DNA of 64,000 bases from Romanomermis culicivorax (lineage: Eukaryota > Nematoda > Enoplea > Mermithida > Mermithidae): NCBI GenBank assembly GCA_963922205.1, contig CAWUHX010000323.1, positions 186,001 to 250,000 of the forward strand. The letters are read 5' to 3'. Each line of letters opens with the position of its first letter. The first letter of the stretch is position 1. This document shows, piece by piece, positions 12,893 to 22,498 of the stretch. The position numbers and the translations under genes were made by a program. The notes beneath the pieces are model-generated. The model worked only from the letters and a program-made list of their open reading frames with translations. It made no database searches and was not told where the DNA came from.

Positions 12893-13852
12893 TTATGCCA
12901 GGACGTCGGATTGGAGGAACGACGTTGTTGGATTGTTGAAAAAGCGGAGAGCGTGGGGAAAGCGTAAAGTGAGCTTTGACACGTCCAGCGCCCACATTGC
13001 CGAAACTGTGGCTTTGAGCGTGCGTTTTTCCGGGAAGAAACCGATTCGGCGTGCCAACTCGTACAAGGATGGAGATATGTCGATATTGCGAATGACGCGG
13101 TACGCGTCGAAGTGGATTGCTTTCACGACGGGATCTTTGTTCTTCTTTTGGCGGTCGGTGCGAAATTGAGTGCCCAGAAGCGCGTAGATTCCCGCCCAGT
13201 CGTCGGCTCCATCGAAGGAAACTACGATGGTGTGTTCGCCGTCGACTAGGGCGAAAAGCGCGGTCCAGTCTTCTGGGGTGGCGGTGAACGTTTCGAAGAC
13301 GAACATTGTGCCATTCGGAAACGCGAGTTGAACGTAGCGGGGGTAACTAGACGCGTTGGGGTCAGCTGGCATTTGAACGGTGCATTGAAATTGTTTGAAA
13401 TCGGCGGCCGAGATGGATTCGGTGTCAAAGCCGACCAGCGTGTAGCCACGGAAGTTTGGTGTGGTTTGGGCGGCCAAGGCCTGCCCCAAACTTCCGGGTG
13501 AAAGGAAAATCGGCGGCGGCAAGACGTTCGGGGGTCGCGCGTACATGGAAATGTACCACGACTCCAAATCGGCGACGCGAGTTAGGCGTTTGACGTTGTT
13601 TTCTAAACAAGAGCGAATGCGATACTCATCAGTGACACATGGGACACCACGTCGAATGAACGACATGGGGTTTGAAGGATGATGTAAACATGGGCGAAGA
13701 GGAAAGCGGTGTGGTGTTGTCAACTCGTTAGAAGTACACATGCTTTGAGGCGGCGTTGGCTTGGGCGGCGATGTCACCTTGATGGGCGCACTTGGACAAC
13801 TGGATCGGGCTACGATAGCGAGATAACGAGAGTTGTGGTATGCGGAAATCAA
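12893..13852 (-). CDS. Retroelement DEDDy-type 3'-5' exonuclease frame, ended by TAA
   Basis: The open frame runs from an upstream TAG near 13929; position 13852 is a TTG, and the first ATG is at 13741. Numbered from 13852, residues 141-146 (GFDTES) give the exo I D-x-E motif, followed by a strand-like YVQLAF segment and FVFET. A second acidic block lies at about 213-218 (FDGADDW). The frame stops at TAA (12893-12895), and in-frame sequence continues without another stop for 1316 codons as VALDAYY. The TAA takes the place of the Tyr in the Y-x3-D third motif. Known relatives of this fold (RNase D, WRN, EXD2) remove nucleotides from 3' ends of DNA or RNA. An exonuclease is not a standard part of gypsy elements. 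The remaining motifs are by-eye assignments. Confidence 0.6.
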   Translation of the reverse strand: MISAYHNSRYLAIVARSSCPSAPIKVTSPPKPTPPQSMCTSNELTTPHRFPLRPCLHHPSNPMSFIRRGVPCVTDEYRIRSCLENNVKRLTRVADLESWYISMYARPPNVLPPPIFLSPGSLGQALAAQTTPNFRGYTLVGFDTESISAADFKQFQCTVQMPADPNASSYPRYVQLAFPNGTMFVFETFTATPEDWTALFALVDGEHTIVVSFDGADDWAGIYALLGTQFRTDRQKKNKDPVVKAIHFDAYRVIRNIDISPSLYELARRIGFFPEKRTLKATVSAMWALDVSKLTLRFPHALRFFNNPTTSFLQSDVLA

Positions 13853-13954
13853 GGCAGCGGCCGGTTGTGGGCTGGGAAGGCCACAACTTGACGATGACGG
13901 GATCGCGGCGGCTGACCATGGAACTCTGACCCAAGACTACAGAGGGGGAGAAAC

Positions 13955-14155
13955 TCATGGGGTCCCAAGCAAAAGCATGCAAGTATAAGCAGCAAAAGCA
14001 TAAAATGAGAAAATACCGTCGCAGGCGAAACTTAAGTCGTTCTGGTGGGGCTGCTGTTCGGCCCAGCGGACGTAACGTTCGTTTACGTTTATCGATTCGC
14101 GATACGGCGGAGGGTCGTCGGCCGTGGAGGATGATGCGGTCGACGGCGTCGTCAT
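13955..14155 (-). CDS. Retroelement small protein with PPPY motif (66 aa)
   Basis: From the ATG at 14155 the frame encodes a Ser/Thr-rich start, then DDPPPYRES, a polar middle and a hydrophobic C-terminus (FYAFAAYTCMLLL). PPxY is the known docking motif for NEDD4-type ubiquitin ligases and serves as a late budding domain in several retroviruses. A role in particle release or membrane targeting is therefore possible but unproven. An open frame extends upstream to 14284, but the ATG at 14155 seems the natural start. It lies between a transmembrane ORF and the exonuclease frame. Confidence 0.45.
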   Translation of the reverse strand: MTTPSTASSSTADDPPPYRESINVNERYVRWAEQQPHQNDLSFACDGIFSFYAFAAYTCMLLLGTP

Positions 14156-14195
14156 ATTGAAAAATAAAATTTTTGAGAGCGGCTGGAAAATGCGA

Positions 14196-14429
14196 CTATT
14201 GCTGATGGAAGCGAAAGATGGAAATGAAATAGTAAAAGAATGAGCCGCTGAAAGGTGAAGAAAGTGTAAAGTAGGAAAATGCAAACACTATCATTACGAA
14301 AAGCAACACAAACACCACTATGTTAATGGAGAGTAAAATCAACCTTTCCCAATTAATCTTATGAGAGTGATAGCGGCCAGGGTCGGGCGGAAGTAAACCG
14401 AATGGCCTCGCGCCAACAGAACCTAACAT
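14196..14429 (-). CDS. Retroelement small transmembrane protein (77 aa)
   Basis: The ATG at 14429 overlaps the stop of a short upstream open frame (TAATG). Residues about 30-52 form a strongly hydrophobic segment (LILLSINIVVFVLLFVMIV) flanked by Arg/Lys on the N-terminal side and followed by a second aromatic, hydrophobic stretch. This suggests one or two membrane spans. The short upstream frame (about 14580-14429) follows a TTTAATTTAG acceptor-like site at 14580-14590, so these ORFs may be expressed from a spliced RNA in the env position. I recognise no family. Confidence 0.35.
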   Translation of the reverse strand: MLGSVGARPFGLLPPDPGRYHSHKINWERLILLSINIVVFVLLFVMIVFAFSYFTLSSPFSGSFFYYFISIFRFHQQ

Positions 14430-14659
14430 TATAGAAGAAACCCCCTCCTATTGCGAAAGTGTGGAAACCGGGACCGGATGTAAAGTGACATTGTAAAGTC
14501 GGTTGAAGGCAAAAACGGCGGATTGAGTGGAAACGTTGGAACTGCCGTGCATCCTTGCTCGTTATCGGGGTCGCCATGATCTAAATTAAACAAACACAAA
14601 GATTATTTACAACGCGGCGTGATGAGCGCCGTATCACAAAAGGAAAATTTCAAAGCGAA

Positions 14660-17600
14660 CTATTGCCGGCGGGAAGTGTGGGGCGTGCGGGGTCCACCTT
14701 CTTCGTTGTCAAAAGTGTTCTTTGCCGGTCGTGGGATGAACGGTTTTAGACGCGTTATGGAGACGGTCTGCGGGCGGCCAGGCGCGTCGAGTGCGTCAAT
14801 GGTAACAACATTTTCGGCTGCGCGGGAAGCGTCCGTGATGAGGAAAGGCCCGATGAAGTCGGGTTGAATCTTGTTGGCTTTTCGCGTGTTGGTCAGAAGA
14901 ACTAAGTCGTTGACGGCGAAATCGCGTCTTCGAGCTTTGCGGTCAAAATATTCTTTGCTGGCGGCGGCTGCGGCATCGAGGTTAGCTTTGATCTTTTCGT
15001 GCATCTTGAGTTGGGCTTGCGTTAGAATATGTTGATAAGCGTCGTAATTCAGCGGCAAGGTGAGACGGCGGGCGCAATCGTAGTCAAAGGTGATGCGCGG
15101 TTCATATCCTCGTAATAAACTGAACGGCGAATGTCGTGTGGCTGTATGCGGCGTGGCGTTGTAAGCGAATACCGCGTAGGGCAGGTATCGCTCCCAGTTG
15201 TCTGGATCGTCGGCGGTATACTTTTTGAGTTGAGCGATCAATGTTTGGTTGAAACGTTCGACCATTCCGTTGCACTGGGGGTGGTACGCCGTTGTTTTGA
15301 CTTTCCGAATTTTGAGAAGTTCACAAATATCTTGCATGAGTTTTGACGTAAAGCATCCACCTTGATCGGAAAGGAGTACAAGTGGGCTACCGTGCGTGAG
15401 GACGACGTTGTTGATAAAACATTCCACTATTGTTGAGGCTTTCTGATCCGGTATCGGATGCGCGGATACGAATTTCGTAAAGTAATCCTGAAAAACAATA
15501 ACGTAGGGACCCTTCTCACCTACTGGCGAAATATTGACGATGTCGGTTGCCACGATTTCGAATGGGTGTTTGGGTTGGATTGGTACCAATGGCGGAGGCG
15601 GTGATGTGCGCGGCGTTGTTAACTGACAGATTTTACAGGTTTTGATCCAATCCCGAATGGCCTCTTCCATGCGGGGCCACCAAAAGTGAGCTTTAATGGC
15701 GGCTAGCGTCCGGTTTGTCCCTTGATGATTCAAAATTTTGGCGCCGTGGAATTGGTGAAGAGTTTGGTCGACCATGGAGGCGGGTACGACTAATTGCTTG
15801 ACATCTTTAATTTGCCGGTATAAAAGTTGATCTTCGAGGAAGAAAATCGGCGGGTGTTTGGCTGCGTTATCTGCTTTGAGGGTGGCGACAATTTTCGTTA
15901 TGGCTGGATCTGCGGCTTGAGCTTTTAAAACTTCTTCGTGGGCGGCGATCGTAATTACTTCGGCCGGAGGCGGTTCGTGGTCGGCATCCTTAGGCATTGA
16001 ATTAGAGAGTGTGGGTGAACTGATGGTCTTTCTCGTCATCGCACGGGTGATGGCGTTGATTTCGGCGTCGACCTCCGTGGATAGTGAAGCCACTGCTGGG
16101 CGTATTTCCGGTACCGTTAGGTCGGCTTCCGTAGTGGCACCAGCAGGGTGAAAGTTTTCACGGAAGATCTTTGCGGTCAAGTTTTCAGCGTTCTGGATCG
16201 GGCATTTGTCGCGGTCATCTTTCCTAGATAAAAAATCAGCGCAAGCGTTATCCTTACCTTTAACATATTCCACTTTGTAATCGTAATCTTGTAGACTGAT
16301 CGCGAAGCGTTGGAGTCGTGAGTTGCGGTGTTTTTCGTCTTTGAGCCATTCGAGCGGCTTGTGGTCGGTGCGGACGATAACTTTCTGGCCGTACACATAG
16401 TGGCGGTACATCCGGAAGCCGTATACAATGGCGAGGCATTCACGCTCAGTTGTACTGTAGCGGGTTTCGGCATCGGTGAGTACGCGACTATTGTAGGCGA
16501 TGACCCATTGATCGTTTTCGTTTTCTTGATACAAAATTGCTCCGATGGCGGTCGTACTGGCGTCAGTTTGAATAACGAATTGGGCTTTGCCATCGTAGAC
16601 GGGGTAACGGAGAAAGGGCGACGACGTAAGGGCTGTTTTGATGCCTTTGAAAGCGGCGTGATGTTCATCCGTGGCGAAATATTGGGCGTCTTTGCGTAAA
16701 AGTCCGTACAAAGGACTGGACAAGGTTGCCAAATTCGGAATGAATCGCTTGCACCATTGAACTAGACCTAAAAAACTCTGCATACCTTTTTTAGTCTTCG
16801 GAAATTCGTATTCGGCGATCGCTTTGACTTTCTCGGGATCGGCGGCGATTCCGCGGGCGCTAAGAAGATGTCCCAAGAATTTGACTTGCGGCGGCAAGAA
16901 CTCGCATTTGTCTGGTCGAAGCGTAAGGTTTGCAGCGCGGAGGGCGTCAAAAACGATTTGAAGGTGTTCCAAATGCTCTTCAAACGAATTCGAAAAAATA
17001 ATAATATCGTCTATGTAAACGAGGCAAATTTTCCAAATGTACGGGCGGAGAATTCTTTCCATTAAACGTTGAAATTCGGCAGGCGCGTTTTTCAGGCCGA
17101 AGGGCAAAACTTTGAATCGAAACAAACCTTCTTGACAAATGAAGGTTGTCTTATCGCGGGAATCGACGTCGAGGGGTACTTGCCAATACCCAGCTTTGAG
17201 GTCGAGCGTGGTGAAGAATTTTGCGTGTCCCATTGCGTCCAAGTAGTCGTCGATGCGCGGGATCGGGAATTTGTCGCTCGGCGTAACGTCGTTGATTCCG
17301 CGGTAGTCAACAACGGGTCTCCATGAGCCGTCTTTTTTCTTTACCAAAAATAGCGGTGCGGCCCAGGGTGAGCGGGATGGTTCGATAAAATCGTTGTCAA
17401 GCATTTCTTGAATATGGCGGCGTACAATCGGTCTTTGTTCCATCGCGGCGCGGTAATAATGGCGGGAAACTGGTTTTGCGGTGCCGGTGTCGATGCTGAC
17501 GGTCAATTCGCTGGTGATGGTTGGTTTATCGCCGGGGAGACTGAAAACATCGCGGTGCTGTCGGAGCATCCTGAGGGCTCTCGCTTTTTGCGCGGTAGAA

Positions 17601-19258
17601 ACGTACGTCTTTTCCGTCATTTTGTTCAGGGCGTATTCCAGCTTTTGTTGTGCGGTGTTGCCTGGGAATGATTTGTCCAATGCGGCCGGCTCGTGGTCGG
17701 TTAAGTCGCGGTCGGCGGCGGCGGTTGCTATCTGACAATCGGCGTGAGTTTCGGAATACTCCAGCGTGTGCTTTGCCATTGCAATGAGTTGATTTGGTCG
17801 GAGTTTGATACTGTTCGGCGTATTGTTGATGAAAAGGAGCGGACAATGGCCGTTGGTAATGTTGACCACTGCGGTTTCGACTGGGAGCTCTGCGGCAACG
17901 TTATCCGTGGCGAGTGGTTGTACAATCACATCGGGCACTGTCGCCGATGTTGTGGGAAAAACGCTACTTTTGACCCATTGTTGGCAGTGCGGCGAAATTG
18001 AAATGGAAGCTTGGGCGACGAGAAAAATTCGTTCGGCGAGCTCAGTAACCTCCAACCGCCTAGGGGGCGGTTGGTGTGGACCAGGTTGAGCCTGCCGTAT
18101 CGGTTGTTCGACTTCGATTTCTTCGGGTTGGCTAAAAATATCAGATTTATCATCATAACAACTTACTCGTTCGTCCTCGGGTATTTCTTCTAAAACGTTA
18201 TCGTTAGCGGCGTTGAGAAACAATTCCGTTTGCGGGCGGATCGAGGCGATTACTTTGAGCGGCAGTTTAACGTCTTGAATTTCGATGTAATTGTCTTTGA
18301 AATTTAAAATGGCATGGATATCGGGGTGCGCGAGGAAATCGGTTCCAATGATAAATTGATCGTTTCCGTCGTCGTCAAGGATTACGCATTTGATCATGTG
18401 CTCTCCGAAGGCGGATTCCATTGTGACAACTACCGGGCCGTGAGCGTTGACTACGGCGCCGTCAGCTACTTTAATTTTTCCACAAATTGGGAGTTGAAGC
18501 GATTGCTTGTCGAAAGCGCGTTTGACCAAACCTGATGAGAGGACGGAACATTGGGCACCTGTATCGATGAGTGCGTGTGCTTTGACGGCTCCAACTTTGA
18601 TGGGGATTTGAAAGGCTCTCGTAGACGCGTACTTGCGAACAAACGATTTGGAAGATGGCGTGAGATTATCGATTTGACAAACGGACGAACGAATATGACA
18701 GGGATCTTGAAAAGCGCGGCCTGTTGCGTTCCAACGGATGATGCCGGGGCTGACAATCGGCGCGGCGGAAGCGATTTCTTTGGATGGAACAACCATATTG
18801 GCCGCGGACGTTGAATGATTGTTAACGCGTGTTTCGAGCGCAGGTACGGGCGCGGTGTTTGGTGCCGGAAGGGCGGGTAGGGTAATTTGCATTTCTGAAG
18901 ATTGAGAACTAGCGCGCGATGAATCCGTCGGCGTTGTGACGTATGGAGCAGGTACCGCGTTGTAATGAATATGTTGTTCCCATGGCGCCGGAAATTGGTG
19001 GTTCGGGTAGACGGTGTAGGTATTCTGAACAAAATCATTTGGGCGTTGTATAGGATTACCTTCATAGAAATGGTTTCGCGCGCCGCGGGCGTAGTTCGCT
19101 CCTCGTTGGGGCGGTCCTCCGCGGCGGGGTCGCCAATCACGTTGTCCACGGACGTCGTTTGAATTGTTTCGGAAATCAACTTGCCGTGGTTGGGCGGCGT
19201 AATTTGAGCGATTTGGTTCAAGTCGGGCTGATTGTTGAGCGTTTTGCCGCTCAAACAC
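14660..19258 (-). CDS. pol: Retroelement Pol polyprotein (protease, RT, RNase H, integrase)
   Basis: The frame is 1532 codons from a GTG at 19258; no ATG is available, because the 5' part is missing. Residues 1-60 are Arg/Gly-rich like the end of a nucleocapsid. Protease: DTGA at 232-235 and IIGTD near 303. RT: LDLKAGY with Asp686, LPFGLKNAP at 718-726, YIDD at 748-751. RNase H: Asp899 (QTDAS), Glu940 (TERECLAIV), Asp965 (TDHKPLEW). Integrase: a zinc-binding H-H-C-C block (about 1171-1211) and the catalytic triad Asp1239, Asp1298, Glu1334 with 35 residues between the last two. A GPF module (DFIGPFLI) lies near 1470; no chromodomain is seen. The product would copy element RNA and insert the cDNA. 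The frame itself is intact, which points to a fairly recent insertion. Without gag and a 5' LTR this copy cannot be autonomous. Confidence 0.92.
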   Translation of the reverse strand: MFERQNAQQSARLEPNRSNYAAQPRQVDFRNNSNDVRGQRDWRPRRGGPPQRGANYARGARNHFYEGNPIQRPNDFVQNTYTVYPNHQFPAPWEQHIHYNAVPAPYVTTPTDSSRASSQSSEMQITLPALPAPNTAPVPALETRVNNHSTSAANMVVPSKEIASAAPIVSPGIIRWNATGRAFQDPCHIRSSVCQIDNLTPSSKSFVRKYASTRAFQIPIKVGAVKAHALIDTGAQCSVLSSGLVKRAFDKQSLQLPICGKIKVADGAVVNAHGPVVVTMESAFGEHMIKCVILDDDGNDQFIIGTDFLAHPDIHAILNFKDNYIEIQDVKLPLKVIASIRPQTELFLNAANDNVLEEIPEDERVSCYDDKSDIFSQPEEIEVEQPIRQAQPGPHQPPPRRLEVTELAERIFLVAQASISISPHCQQWVKSSVFPTTSATVPDVIVQPLATDNVAAELPVETAVVNITNGHCPLLFINNTPNSIKLRPNQLIAMAKHTLEYSETHADCQIATAAADRDLTDHEPAALDKSFPGNTAQQKLEYALNKMTEKTYVSTAQKARALRMLRQHRDVFSLPGDKPTITSELTVSIDTGTAKPVSRHYYRAAMEQRPIVRRHIQEMLDNDFIEPSRSPWAAPLFLVKKKDGSWRPVVDYRGINDVTPSDKFPIPRIDDYLDAMGHAKFFTTLDLKAGYWQVPLDVDSRDKTTFICQEGLFRFKVLPFGLKNAPAEFQRLMERILRPYIWKICLVYIDDIIIFSNSFEEHLEHLQIVFDALRAANLTLRPDKCEFLPPQVKFLGHLLSARGIAADPEKVKAIAEYEFPKTKKGMQSFLGLVQWCKRFIPNLATLSSPLYGLLRKDAQYFATDEHHAAFKGIKTALTSSPFLRYPVYDGKAQFVIQTDASTTAIGAILYQENENDQWVIAYNSRVLTDAETRYSTTERECLAIVYGFRMYRHYVYGQKVIVRTDHKPLEWLKDEKHRNSRLQRFAISLQDYDYKVEYVKGKDNACADFLSRKDDRDKCPIQNAENLTAKIFRENFHPAGATTEADLTVPEIRPAVASLSTEVDAEINAITRAMTRKTISSPTLSNSMPKDADHEPPPAEVITIAAHEEVLKAQAADPAITKIVATLKADNAAKHPPIFFLEDQLLYRQIKDVKQLVVPASMVDQTLHQFHGAKILNHQGTNRTLAAIKAHFWWPRMEEAIRDWIKTCKICQLTTPRTSPPPPLVPIQPKHPFEIVATDIVNISPVGEKGPYVIVFQDYFTKFVSAHPIPDQKASTIVECFINNVVLTHGSPLVLLSDQGGCFTSKLMQDICELLKIRKVKTTAYHPQCNGMVERFNQTLIAQLKKYTADDPDNWERYLPYAVFAYNATPHTATRHSPFSLLRGYEPRITFDYDCARRLTLPLNYDAYQHILTQAQLKMHEKIKANLDAAAAASKEYFDRKARRRDFAVNDLVLLTNTRKANKIQPDFIGPFLITDASRAAENVVTIDALDAPGRPQTVSITRLKPFIPRPAKNTFDNEEGGPRTPHTSRRQ

Positions 19259-19267
19259 ACTACAACA
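19253..19267 (-). repeat. Remnant of the 5' LTR (15 bp)
   Basis: AAACACACTACAACA here equals the last 15 bp (plus strand) of the 590-bp LTR at 7938-8527. Just inside, the sequence changes to the Arg/Gly-rich start of the pol frame. The end of the element is thus intact while the rest of the 5' LTR and gag are absent. Confidence 0.65.
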
Positions 19268-19271
19268 GAAT
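19268..19271. repeat. Target-site duplication of the LTR retroelement, right copy (GAAT)
   Basis: GAAT follows the ACAACA end of the element and matches 7934-7937 on the other side. Confidence 0.65.
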
Positions 19272-19298
19272 TATACGGGAGACTACGGCTATCTAGAG

Positions 19299-19627
19299 TG
19301 ACAACTTGTAATGCATTGTATCACGAGCAAAAAAAGAAAAAATAGATGACAAGAAGGGAGAAAAGGAAAGAGGGCACATATGAAAGATGAAAACCTAAAA
19401 GCATTGCATAAACGAAGACATAAGCAATGGACACAGAAAATGAAAGAAAAAACAAATACATAAAAAGAAAAATATAAGGTAAAGAAGGAAAATATGAAGA
19501 AAGTATTATCAAATTCTCGATCGCTCGTTTTGAATCGCCCACTTGGGAATTCACTCACTTTGAAATTTGCTTCATTGGGACAATTGGGAAGCTGCTCATT
19601 TGGGAATTGCTCACAAGAGAATACCCC
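19299..19627. repeat. Right arm of the inverted-repeat element
   Basis: This stretch is the reverse complement of the arm at 7190-7541. It begins inside with TGACAACTTGTAATG, continues through an A-rich part, then shows TTGGGAATTGCTCAC-type subterminal repeats and ends GAATACCCC. The outermost bases of the two arms have diverged (GGTCTATTCCC versus GGGGTATTCTC), and only a weak GATT duplication is visible outside them. Confidence 0.75.
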
Positions 19628-22498
19628 GATTCTTCCAGGGCTTTAGCACAAGTCGCATTCAAAGAGCAAAATGACAAGAATCTTCGAAGAAAAATGGATT
19701 GAAGTAGAATATGGTAATCTTTTATAATAGAATATTTTTTACTAGTATGAAACTTAAATGTAGCGAAATATAAAGGAAAGAAAAATCCATGCAAAGAAAA
19801 TAAATAATAATAAAAAAGACAATTTCGTTACTCAGGTAAGAAAATGATTTTGTTTTCACATACAGAATTTCATTATAGAATGCCTTCTGCAATGCTTGAT
19901 GATTGGTGCTCTTAGTAAAATCAGAAAACAATACTTATATGTATTATAATTATCTTACTGTAACGACCAGTTTGAGAAGTACTTTACTTTATCCTAAAAC
20001 GGACGGTGGTTAAAACGGTGCAGGATACGGTAACGAGGGGCGATATGAAATGACAATCGATGGCTGCTTCGGTCGTTGACAACAAATAAAGGGACAACGC
20101 GTTTTCGGCTTGCAAATAATAAAACGGACTCAGTTTAACTGCTTTCGTATAAAAAGACGCGGTGCTTGCAAATAAAAACGGATTCAGAAAACTAAATTCG
20201 ATACGAACACGAACTAACTAAATCATGCTTTGTTTCTCTTTAAATACAGCGTTTTTGGCCACTCCCTGGGCGTCGCGGGAGGTCGAGCTTCTGTCCATCT
20301 TCTTCCGCCAATTGCCGCTTCCTGCTTCGTTATTCTCGCTAATTTGGTCACACCCTCCAATGCTTTCCTGGTACTGTATGCTTTTAGGTCTTCCCTATGC
20401 TTGCTTCCTACAGTGGGCTTAGCCACACCTCTGTGCTTCTGTGCATGCTTCTGTATCTATTTCCTCTGTGTACACATGTTTTGTGGGACTGTCGCTACTG
20501 TTGCACTTGAGACTACTGTCTGGCGGGGCTTCTACTTTTTACTGTGTGCAGGTGTTGTTTACGATTTTTGTGAGGAATTTCGGTAGCCGTGGAATGTGTA
20601 TTTTAGTGTAGGTTCTAGGGGACCAGCTGCCGTTATGCAAATTAATTGGGGCGTCTTAATTGGGTCAATAGGGGCTACTGGGGTGTGGAAGGATCAAAAT
20701 AAAGTACTTCACGTAATTTTACAGGAATGTTTGGGTGTGAATCCCAGACACCCTTGAGATGATAAATTATGAAAATGAAATAATATTTAATAAATGACTA
20801 TCACATACAGTATGCTATATATTTACAGTACTGCGTTAGCAGGTACGTTACATTACAGAAAAAAAGATTCTTGCGTGATCTCTTATTTATTTGCGACTTG
20901 AGTAAAAATTGGTGGTGGAGTAACCAAAATATAGATTTAGATGTGTTCTATAGTTCTACCAGGGTTTGATCCCAAAAAAAAGATTCATACTTTATTCTGG
21001 TGACTCTAACTTGGCTTTGGTTGCTAGACAATCCGAAAGGCCTTGTCGAAAATAAAAAACTAAGAAAATAAAAAAAATAATTGGAATAAAAAGAAGACAA
21101 AATTGAAATGCAATAAACGAAATTGTAAGTCGGGAGGCAAACCCAGTCTCTTTTTCTTGAAAGCTTGTAAATTGAAGACCAGAAAGCAACTGCTATAGTT
21201 CATTTGATTTGATAGACGCAGCGAAAGCCAAAAAACTAAGTGTAATTTGATACACAATTTTCATCAACTTTATGGAAATCTTTACGTAGAGACACACCGA
21301 GTTCCTTCACGAAACTGGGAAAGGTCAAAATCATTAAGAAACGTCAGTGCTACTCGAGAAATCTTGACCATACATTTTGTAATGAATATTTTGAGGAAGT
21401 CGAATTTTGCGAAATTCGGGAATTTTATAAGTGATGATATTCATAGAATTTTTGGTTTCACCCCTATCGAGCGAAACACAACTCAGAATAGCGAGACTCA
21501 ATACCGTGAAGTCTCAGAACAGCAGACACAGCGATTTTCATTACAACGAAGTCTAAGAACAAATTCTCAACACATCGAATTTTCAAAAAAGCTATCTTTA
21601 GAATGGAAAAATAGTGATTGGGTGGGGTAGACGTTTTGGCGCATGGCCTATTTGGTCCTCCATTTCGGATCTGGTGGATGCTGGCTGTCATACATTTTGG
21701 CCCCAATCGCCAAATTTCTCATATCATGTGTTTTCATGACATTACAGCTTTTTATTGTGGTATTTTATTCTTTTTAAATATTAATTTTTGTTCTTTTTGT
21801 TTAATTTTTTCAGGTTGTGTAGTTTTGTTCTTTTTTCTACCTACTTTTTATTACACTATTTTACTTTTCGTTTCTTGATTATTTGTTTTGTTCTGCCTTC
21901 ACTGCTATTCATTTCATGTTATTTGCTTATTTAATTTTGTTTTATTTATTTCACTAAATTAATTTTTTTCAATTGAGCTCTATACAAAACAATTTTAATC
22001 GGGAATCCTTTTGATAATTTTTTGTTTTTGTGTTTTCGCAAAAACGTTTTTCTGACAGATATGTTTTTGTGATTTTGGAATGGTCTATTCGTGCATACCT
22101 ACCGCACTGCAGCACAGAAGCATGTGAAACTTAGATGGCCAAATGCAAACAATTTTAATGTATCTAATTTGCATATTTATTATAAAAATGATAGAACTTT
22201 TTACTATTCGCTGTTTTGAATTTCTCTGTATTGGGGACACGCCGAACTTTCAGTCTGAATCAAATTTTTTTTAGATTTCACATATTTTTCAAACGCCTAA
22301 AATTTTATTGATTCGATCAGCAAACAAAAATCTAAAGAAAAACATTTTACAAACTGGACGGTACTAGTCGCGAAAAATCAACATCCGCTACAATAGTATA
22401 TGTAATCGTCAAACAAAAAACGTGAACAAAAATATACAAAAATTACACCATAATAAAGATATACATTTAGAGAGCATTTTTGTTAATTTCATTATATT
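19628..22498. other. Intergenic region, possible LTR-like remnant near its left end
   Basis: No gene is recognised. At about 19969 a TGTAACGACC sequence, typical of LTR starts, is followed by AATAAA-like and TATAAAAAG motifs and two related TTGCAAATAA...ACGGA blocks up to about 20215. There is no second copy, primer site or coding sequence to prove an LTR. The rest is AT-rich. A TTTATT at 22304-22309 (AATAAA on the minus strand) lies about 190 bp past the PDK stop and could be its polyadenylation signal. Confidence 0.35.

Larger units (their letters stand above)
7938..19267 (-). mobile_element. Ty3/gypsy-type LTR retroelement with extra 3' genes
   Basis: The element is 11,330 bp, read on the minus strand and bounded by TG...CA ends and a GAAT duplication. 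Order on its own strand: a 15-bp remnant of the 5' LTR, a pol frame, small ORFs (one transmembrane, one with PPPY), a DEDDy exonuclease frame joined across one TAA to a proline/arginine-rich frame, a 3' non-coding region, a polypurine tract and a 590-bp 3' LTR. The pol frame has a Ty3/gypsy order (PR-RT-RNase H-IN). A gag gene and primer-binding site are absent, evidently removed with most of the 5' LTR. Codons in the element are GC-richer than in the surrounding DNA, which marks it as foreign to the AT-rich background. It lies inside an older inverted-repeat element. Confidence 0.9.

Noticed and set aside
16177-16699. Open frames opposite or overlapping the pol gene
   Set aside because: They overlap the RT/RNase H coding sequence, have no motif, and the pol frame explains the region.
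7190-19627. A TIR DNA transposon that encodes a gypsy pol as cargo
   Set aside because: The GAAT duplication, TG...CA ends, LTR and polypurine tract define a separate retroelement inside the arms, which is simpler.
19969-20215. Solo LTR starting TGTAACGACC
   Set aside because: No second copy, clear CA end or target duplication could be found, so it is only mentioned as a possibility.
20223-20426. 67-codon minus-strand frame in the intergenic region
   Set aside because: It starts at GTG, has no upstream ATG, no recognisable domain and no neighbour that would support it.
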